DNA of 64,000 bases, from positions 1 to 64,000 of the forward strand of contig JAANDG010000435.1 of the NCBI GenBank assembly GCA_036852015.1, given 5' to 3'. The stretch is from Pelodera strongyloides. Its lineage: Eukaryota; Nematoda; Chromadorea; Rhabditida; Rhabditidae. Positions 58,000-64,000 of the stretch are shown here, piece by piece (position 1 is the first letter of the stretch; every line of letters begins with the position of its first letter). Both the position numbers and the translations under genes were made by a program. Under the pieces are notes generated by a model. The model saw only the letters and a program-made list of their open reading frames with translations, made no database searches and was not told the origin of the DNA.

Positions 58000-60590
58000 G
58001 TTAGTGCGAGGCGCTATTATAGGAAACGGTAGGGTCGGTAGGACCATTTGGTGACGGTTACCTGGTTTCTTCGTGGGCCTATTCATTTGGTGACCACTTG
58101 GTGACTTTGTCGTGACCAAGTTTGCCACAAAACCGTCACCGAATAGTCATCAAAAGGTAACTGACAAATGTTTTTTCTTTCGTGAAAACCATTTGGTAAC
58201 CGGCCAAAGGCTGTTTTGTGTGATTTCGACAATTGTCCCGATTTCCCGTCAAAGGTCAAAGGGCATAAGTTCTGTGTGAATACGGACAATACGGTATTTT
58301 ATGCGGATATCATCAGGGTCTCTATAGGGACTTTCCCACAGCAATGTCTACCTATATCCATGAAATATGTTATCTCTATAGATATATTTGTAAAACATGT
58401 TATATGATTTGTCATTTGTTTTCAATTCAAAATGATGCTATAGATTATGTATCATATTTATTAGACTCAGTAAACGTATAAAAGAGCGCAACGACGTGAA
58501 AGAGGATGAAAAAAGTAGATGATATAGCTAATTGGAAATAATTTCCACCAACAGCGCATTAGTTCAACAGTGCACTTAGTGCAATCACTATAGTTGAGGT
58601 TTGGGGCAGAAGGCTTTATGCGCATGTGATTTCAAGTTTCCTTGCTACTTTTAGATTTGGATGATGGTATGCATGTGAATCGAACAGGACTGCAGGACTG
58701 ATTGCTTCGCTGCAAATGGATTGCAATTCGGTTAATTCAATTACAGTTGTAGGGAATATATAGTGACTGTATCCCACGAGAAAAAAGTTTTCCTCAATTT
58801 CAGATGATGTAAAAACCGCGTGTCTTTACACCTAGAACTTGCAGAGTTATTCCCCGGCAAATTACAGTAGTCATAAACGTCAAAATACGTTTTACGGTAT
58901 CGTTTTCATTCTTTTTCTTCATAATGTAAAACCGAATGAAGGTGATTCTCACAATGGTAACAAGGAGTTTACAACGCTGTAAGGCCCATATAAAGAAAAA
59001 AAATGATACTGACTACAGTACCTCTGGTGGAACTCCGAGAGTTCTAGGTAACGAAACGCTGTTTTCACAGTAATAATTCTGAAATTCGATTAAAACAAAT
59101 GAATTTGCACCACACAAAAAACTGAACAGTTTGTGAGTCGTCCAGCATTGCATGAGTGTATCTCACTCACAGTACCAGTCTACTATCGTTGTGGTCATTC
59201 CTTTGTGGTTCTTTGAACATTTTTAGACTGCTCTGGAGATGAGTTATGCATCTGGATCTGCATCTGTGGCAACGAATGAGTACAGGGAAACAAAGTTGTG
59301 ATGGATATTATAAAAAGAAGCGGAGTTTTTGCAGAAACATAAATCTCATGGGATTATGTTATTCTTCTACCCTACTGCCATAACCGTACTACCATAACCC
59401 CAGACAGGCCGTACTACCAGACCGTACCACCATAACCTCAGACACATTTCACGCGAGCATACAGTTAGTTGGGCCATTTGATTAGCACATAGAATCACAA
59501 TGATACTGATATGCATAGTCGTCCATAACAATCATATACAAACGATTTTTTACTCGTTCAAGGCAACCCCATCGTTGCTGTGTGTGACTACTGACTACGG
59601 TACCTCGTCGGCTCTCTACCTCTACTCTATCGACTTTTTTTTACAGCAGTGTCTGGATTCTGAATCCATGGAATTCGGTGTCTCTATAGATGTCTTTCGT
59701 CTTACAATTAGTTCCGAAAATTTTTCTAAGCGAAAGGACATGCAATTTTTTTGTTGAAGAAAAGCACCCAGCTAAATTTTACAATGATTGTTTTATATTA
59801 TTATTCGTATCGAAAGCGTATTCTAGCCAACTACATTTCCATGTGTTATATGCAAAGTACTCTGCACGTCTGGATGTTTTCGACACGGAATGGAACCCAG
59901 CATCCGACGTCCAGCATACGTTTCAAAACCGCGTGTGACGTCGCTTTAGTATTAATATCATGAATATTACTATTCCGAGCCGATCGACGAATTCGTCGGT
60001 CATCTCATCGTCTCCCATAGGATTCGATCCCTCCGGTCGGGTTTCATAGGCACGCGACGCGCCATGGGACTGCGTTGCATGTGCGCAGTCGCTCGATGAC
60101 TCGAAGCACCGCCCACACGAGACACACACAATCCACGATTGACCAATTTTAGCGGTCTGGCCAGCCTGGAAATCAATATTAAAAAATATATTTATTCTCT
60201 TTTGTTGGTTTATAATTTAAACACAAAAATTAATACTTCATTGGAATCCAGAATATGAAATTAGGTGGTTTGAAAACAATTTGAATAAAAATATTACACG
60301 CGGAATTCTATATTGCGAAATTTGAAGTACAGTAAATCTCGTTGTGTAGTTTGTAGCTTGATCTGATTATTTTTTTTTCATTTTTTTTGAGTTGAGTATG
60401 AATGCAGCTATTATTAAAAGCATTCCTATTCTGAAAATAACATCTTTCTTCCTCTTCAATTATGACACAAGGCAAGGCATGGATTTACTGTACATTTTCC
60501 CTTCGTTCGAAGTTATGACAGCAATTTTTTTTAAATAAAATCCCTGAATTTTCATTTGCGAAGTTGTTTTTGGAAGAACATGTATTTACA
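58000..60590. other. No gene recognised between epsilon and the second kinesin
   Basis: Holds TTTGGTGACC-type repeats at 58040-58240, a CCATAACC/GTACTACC simple repeat near 59380-59450, and a possible tRNA-like SINE on the minus strand at about 59975-60120 (B-box-like GGGATCGAATCC and a GACTGCG/CGCAGTC hairpin). No exon chain was found. Confidence 0.5.
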
Positions 60591-60591
60591 G

Positions 60592-61049
60592 GCCTCAAGA
60601 GCGGCGAACGGCCGTCGCCAATCAACAGGCCCAATGAGCAATCCAGCAGAATGCGGCGTGCAGGTGAGCAGTTTTATTTATTTCTAAAATAATCAAGGCA
60701 TTGCTAATTGCGACAGTCTTCCTTTTTCTAGATTGGGTTCTTACCTTATGTTGGGTCAAATAACGCAGTTTGTAGTATGGAACTTATTGGTTTTGAATGT
60801 ACGTCTCATAGCGCGCACGTTACTCATAGAGCTTCACTTCGTGTTGTTCAAACGGTTGTGTTATATGTTTCTTGAGGTTAGCTGTGTGCAGAAATTGCGT
60901 AAGTAACGCTTTATTATGATCAATTAATATTAGAAAGTTCGATTCAGGTTTTCTGCCGCATTCGGCCGATGAACAAGAAAGAAGAAGAACAAGGAGAAAA
61001 GTTTCTTCCCAAATTTCCCCAAGGAAGCGAGGATCAGATCTCTTTAGCG
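60592..61049 (+). CDS. Second kinesin-1 heavy chain, first two exons
   Basis: Exon 60592-60663 follows a TTTACAG site; an in-frame Met at 60634 gives MSNPAECGVQ, matching kinesin-1 N-termini. Exon 60948-61049 (34 codons, motif [19 protein letters not shown]) is almost identical to exon 2 of the first gene, with three amino-acid differences (Gly to Glu, Thr to Ser, Phe to Ser). The upstream part of the first exon (motif ANGRRQST) also matches the other copy. No exon 3 homolog occurs before 64000, so intron 2 exceeds 2.9 kb, or the copy is truncated. This is either a full paralog cut by the window edge or a partial tandem duplication. Confidence 0.85.
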
Positions 61050-62882
61050 GTTCGTTCTCGTTTTCAATTATTCTTTCAATAATTCCTGGAAGAATATACT
61101 AAAGGTTTTGTTTTCTTCTGATCGATTGTACATATCCTTTTTTTCGTATCAGATAAGTTGGCGAGCATGCTCTAGTGTTACCTCGGGTCTTTTTCAAGTT
61201 CCGCTTCCAAGTTTCCATCCATTGTTTATTGTTTCCAACAAAAAGAGATCATAGTTTGCCCGGAAATTGACACGTTTTTATTTGCTTTCTGGTTATCAAA
61301 TGCTTTGAGCTGAGCGCCGCCTAAAATTTATGTCCTTTACCCTTTGATTGCTATTTATTTAGAATGAATGATTGGCGTTGTACTATTATATAAATAATAC
61401 GTACTAACATATTGTACGGGCACTGGGTATCGCTTATTTTCCTGTTTACTGTCGATGCAACTAATATTATCTATCATCATTTCTAATTTTAATCTACAAA
61501 CTCCATACTTCTCTGTACATGATTTTAAGTTTTTGTTGTTATTGACATTTCGTTGTTTCATGATTCGTGACCACCTTCTGACCTTCTTTCCTTGGGTTTA
61601 ATATCAACCTCGAAAGTTTGCTAAATGTGGGTTCTGTACCACCGCGTAATAGACGCGTACGCACTCTGCTTCTATATTTTTTTGCAAAGCGTGTGTCTCG
61701 TAAGGTTTCTGCCACATGTTTGATATCGAATTTCACACATTTACAGCATTTTGACGATTTGTGAAAGATGGAATAGTGTGGGGAATTAGTATTATAAAAC
61801 GAAGGGTTGTGTTTTAATTGGGGGTGGGAACTTTAGAAAGATTATAAAAACGCAGGATAACCAGTCTCAAAGTAATGTCCATTATTGTTGTAACTGTGGA
61901 AAGGCTACGTTTTGTAAAGAAAATGGTTGACCTTGCCCTTTGCACCTTCCTTGCATGATTTAGGGTATGAGAATGATTCACAATATCATAATTTATTTCA
62001 TGATGTGATTTAGTATCGAATCCAATTTGTCATATAATGTGTGTGTGAGGCTGAGGCGGGTCGGTCGTTATTCAATAGGCGTTGTGATGCCGCGCGCTAG
62101 CAGGTGTTCAATCATTTCAACGAACGAACTGAATTCACCATATGTATCGAATGATTCGCGAGAGCTGTGTCTGGGCCCGGTTCTAACATGCAAAGTGCTA
62201 TTAAAGATATTGAGGATTTATGTGAAACTGTCCTTACTTTGTGAATTGTGGTTTTGGACTATGTACTACAGGAGGGTCAGGCCAAGGTCAACTCATTATT
62301 GCCACTAACCATTGTAATACGGTATTTTGGGGGATAAACTCAAAACGCACAGAACTGTCCCCTGTAACTATAAAACGATCAACCATCCCGAAATTTCCGT
62401 ATTGTGTTTCATTGTGCATTTCGGCGGTTTCTTTTATTGTAGATAAAAGGACTAACTCCCTGATTTATTCACAAGCGAAGGGTCATTAAACAGGCGAGGC
62501 GGGATTGATTTTCTCTATTCGAGAATCGCGTTTTGGTGGGGTTAGAATGCGAATCGATTGAAATAATTGCGAATATTTTGTGGAACTGTTTTAATTGGTT
62601 TCTTTTAATTACCTTACTTTATGGTGAAAACTAGTAGTAAACCATTTTTAAATACTTTCTTTGATTGGCGCATGGTGGTATTATTGCTGAGTGATATGTA
62701 GTCTTTGGCCTTTGAAACTGAAAAATATGCTCTGACGATTTTCTGACTGTGTTGCCGCAAATGTTGCGCGTGTTCAGCAAGAAGGCAAGAACTTCACCGC
62801 GCTGAACATTGGGCAAATATTTGGAGAGTAGAAACAATGACAGCACACCTCCATCCATTCTGTGCTTCTTTTGAAGAGAGAG

Positions 62883-62926
<44 letters not shown>

Positions 62927-63674
62927 AGAGAGAGAGGAGAGGAAAACAAGGAATATATAAATTTTTTTAAATGAATCATTTTAGCTTTTGATATTATATT
63001 TTATACGGACAATGATGTAAGGGTTTTGCCGGTGTGTCGATTAAGTCCCAATCCCAAACCAAAGTAAATAATATAAAATTGTCAAGGCGTTAACGTCAAT
63101 ACTGTTTGCAAGTTTCTGCAAAAGTTCTTTGAAGCCTGAGTCCTGCCCTAAGCCTAAGCCTAAGTAAGTGAACAAGTGGCGTGAGCTGATCGTGAGAACC
63201 TGGGATTTAATATGTCGGTATCTATGACCAGCGTTCTAATCATTATATATCAGTGATCAAATACGACAGTTGATGTGTTCCGCGCTAATTGATTGTTGCA
63301 AGGGCATTTGGGTAGTGAACTGTGCTGTGCGTACGTGGAGAAGAATAGTGCATAATCGTAATTAGATAAAGGATTCTCCGTAGAGGAAAGAGCTAATAGA
63401 TCACTGGAAGCAAAACTTATGGATGCGCTGGATTATCTCTCTCTCTCTCTCTCTCTCTCGTTTCTACCTGTCATCCTGAATCTGTAACTTCTCTTTCTCT
63501 ACTCATCTCTCTTTTTATTCGGTCTGTGGTCGTCTGCCAAATCCCGGATAGTGGTGTCACAGCTGATGGTCCTAACTATCTGATTGACTTATATGGCATG
63601 AAATAGGGCGAGGACGCGAGGAGGGGAGAGATAGAGTTAAGCGTGAAGAGTAAAGAGGAAAAGGAGAGAAACAC

Positions 63675-63731
<57 letters not shown>

Positions 63732-64000
63732 GCATAGGCCTAGGCGGCCATCCGGTTTCGAAATTTCGAAATTGCCGGCAAGAAAGCGCCCGCAATGGAA
63801 ATTTTGTTTGAACTTGCTGTAGACGCTTAACAAAGAGCGTTTCGCAACATTGTCTATGTTGGGAAAAACAGTAGATTTGTGTTTGCAGGATGGGGATGGT
63901 GGGGGTCGTGTTTAAAAAGTTTGACCAAGAAAATTAGTAAATATAATATTAATTAAACTAGTCGATGTCCTGACGAGGCTTTTAATATATAATGACATTG
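61050..64000. other. Intron or intergenic DNA with GA/CT microsatellites
   Basis: (GA)n tracts at about 62878-62925 and 63680-63726 and a (CT)n tract at 63439-63460 are the only clear structures. No coding region recognised. If the second kinesin gene is complete, this is its second intron. Confidence 0.6.

Noticed and set aside
63576..63833. Minus-strand frame with a Ser-Leu run
   Set aside because: Read through the GA microsatellite.
1..64000. CRISPR arrays, operons with ribosome binding sites, rRNA genes and spliced-leader RNA genes
   Set aside because: Looked for and not seen; the tandem repeats present lack the regular repeat-spacer pattern and the sequence is eukaryotic.

Overview
The window looks like nuclear DNA of a nematode, most probably a rhabditid/strongylid relative of Caenorhabditis. 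Evidence: AT-rich sequence, many short introns bounded by GT and TTTCAG/TTTTAG, and a kinesin-1 heavy chain followed on the same strand by a mitochondrial ATP synthase epsilon subunit, as in the C. elegans neighbours unc-116 (R05D3.7) and R05D3.6. There is no prokaryotic feature.

Layout. 0.5-3.1 kb: minus-strand 3' end of an unrecognised multi-exon gene (four phase-compatible exons). 3.6-7 kb: repeat-dominated DNA (TATA-bearing tandem repeat, A/C tract, G-run minisatellite, TA microsatellite). 7.9-20.7 kb: scattered minus-strand exon-like islands of unrecognised protein(s), with a degenerate array of about five repeated exon-pair units at 12.3-16.3 kb; parts look decayed. 21-27 kb: no gene seen, several dispersed repeats. 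27.0-44.7 kb: a CTR9 gene (Paf1 complex) of about 33 exons on the minus strand, reconstructed almost completely in phase. Its first intron holds a same-strand CINP-like gene, and a later intron holds two head-to-tail copies of a transposable element with identical ends and unrelated interiors. 44.7-45.3 kb: divergent promoter region. 45.3-54.9 kb: a 19-exon kinesin-1 heavy chain gene (about 677 codons) on the plus strand. 56.3-57.1 kb: two-exon ATP synthase epsilon gene. 60.6-61.05 kb: the first two exons of a second, closely related kinesin-1 gene, whose remainder would lie beyond 64 kb. The rest is intergenic DNA rich in inverted-repeat elements and GA/CT microsatellites.

Functionally the identified genes are housekeeping: CTR9 (transcription elongation), CINP-like (replication/checkpoint or ribosome-maturation partner), kinesin-1 (anterograde transport) and ATP synthase epsilon (oxidative phosphorylation). 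The most unusual points are the nested CTR9/CINP arrangement with a possibly sh ared first exon, the local duplication of kinesin-1 with a divergent shortened copy, and the tandem Helentron-like element in CTR9. All exon models were read by eye from splice signals, phase and remembered family sequences; no alignment was run.
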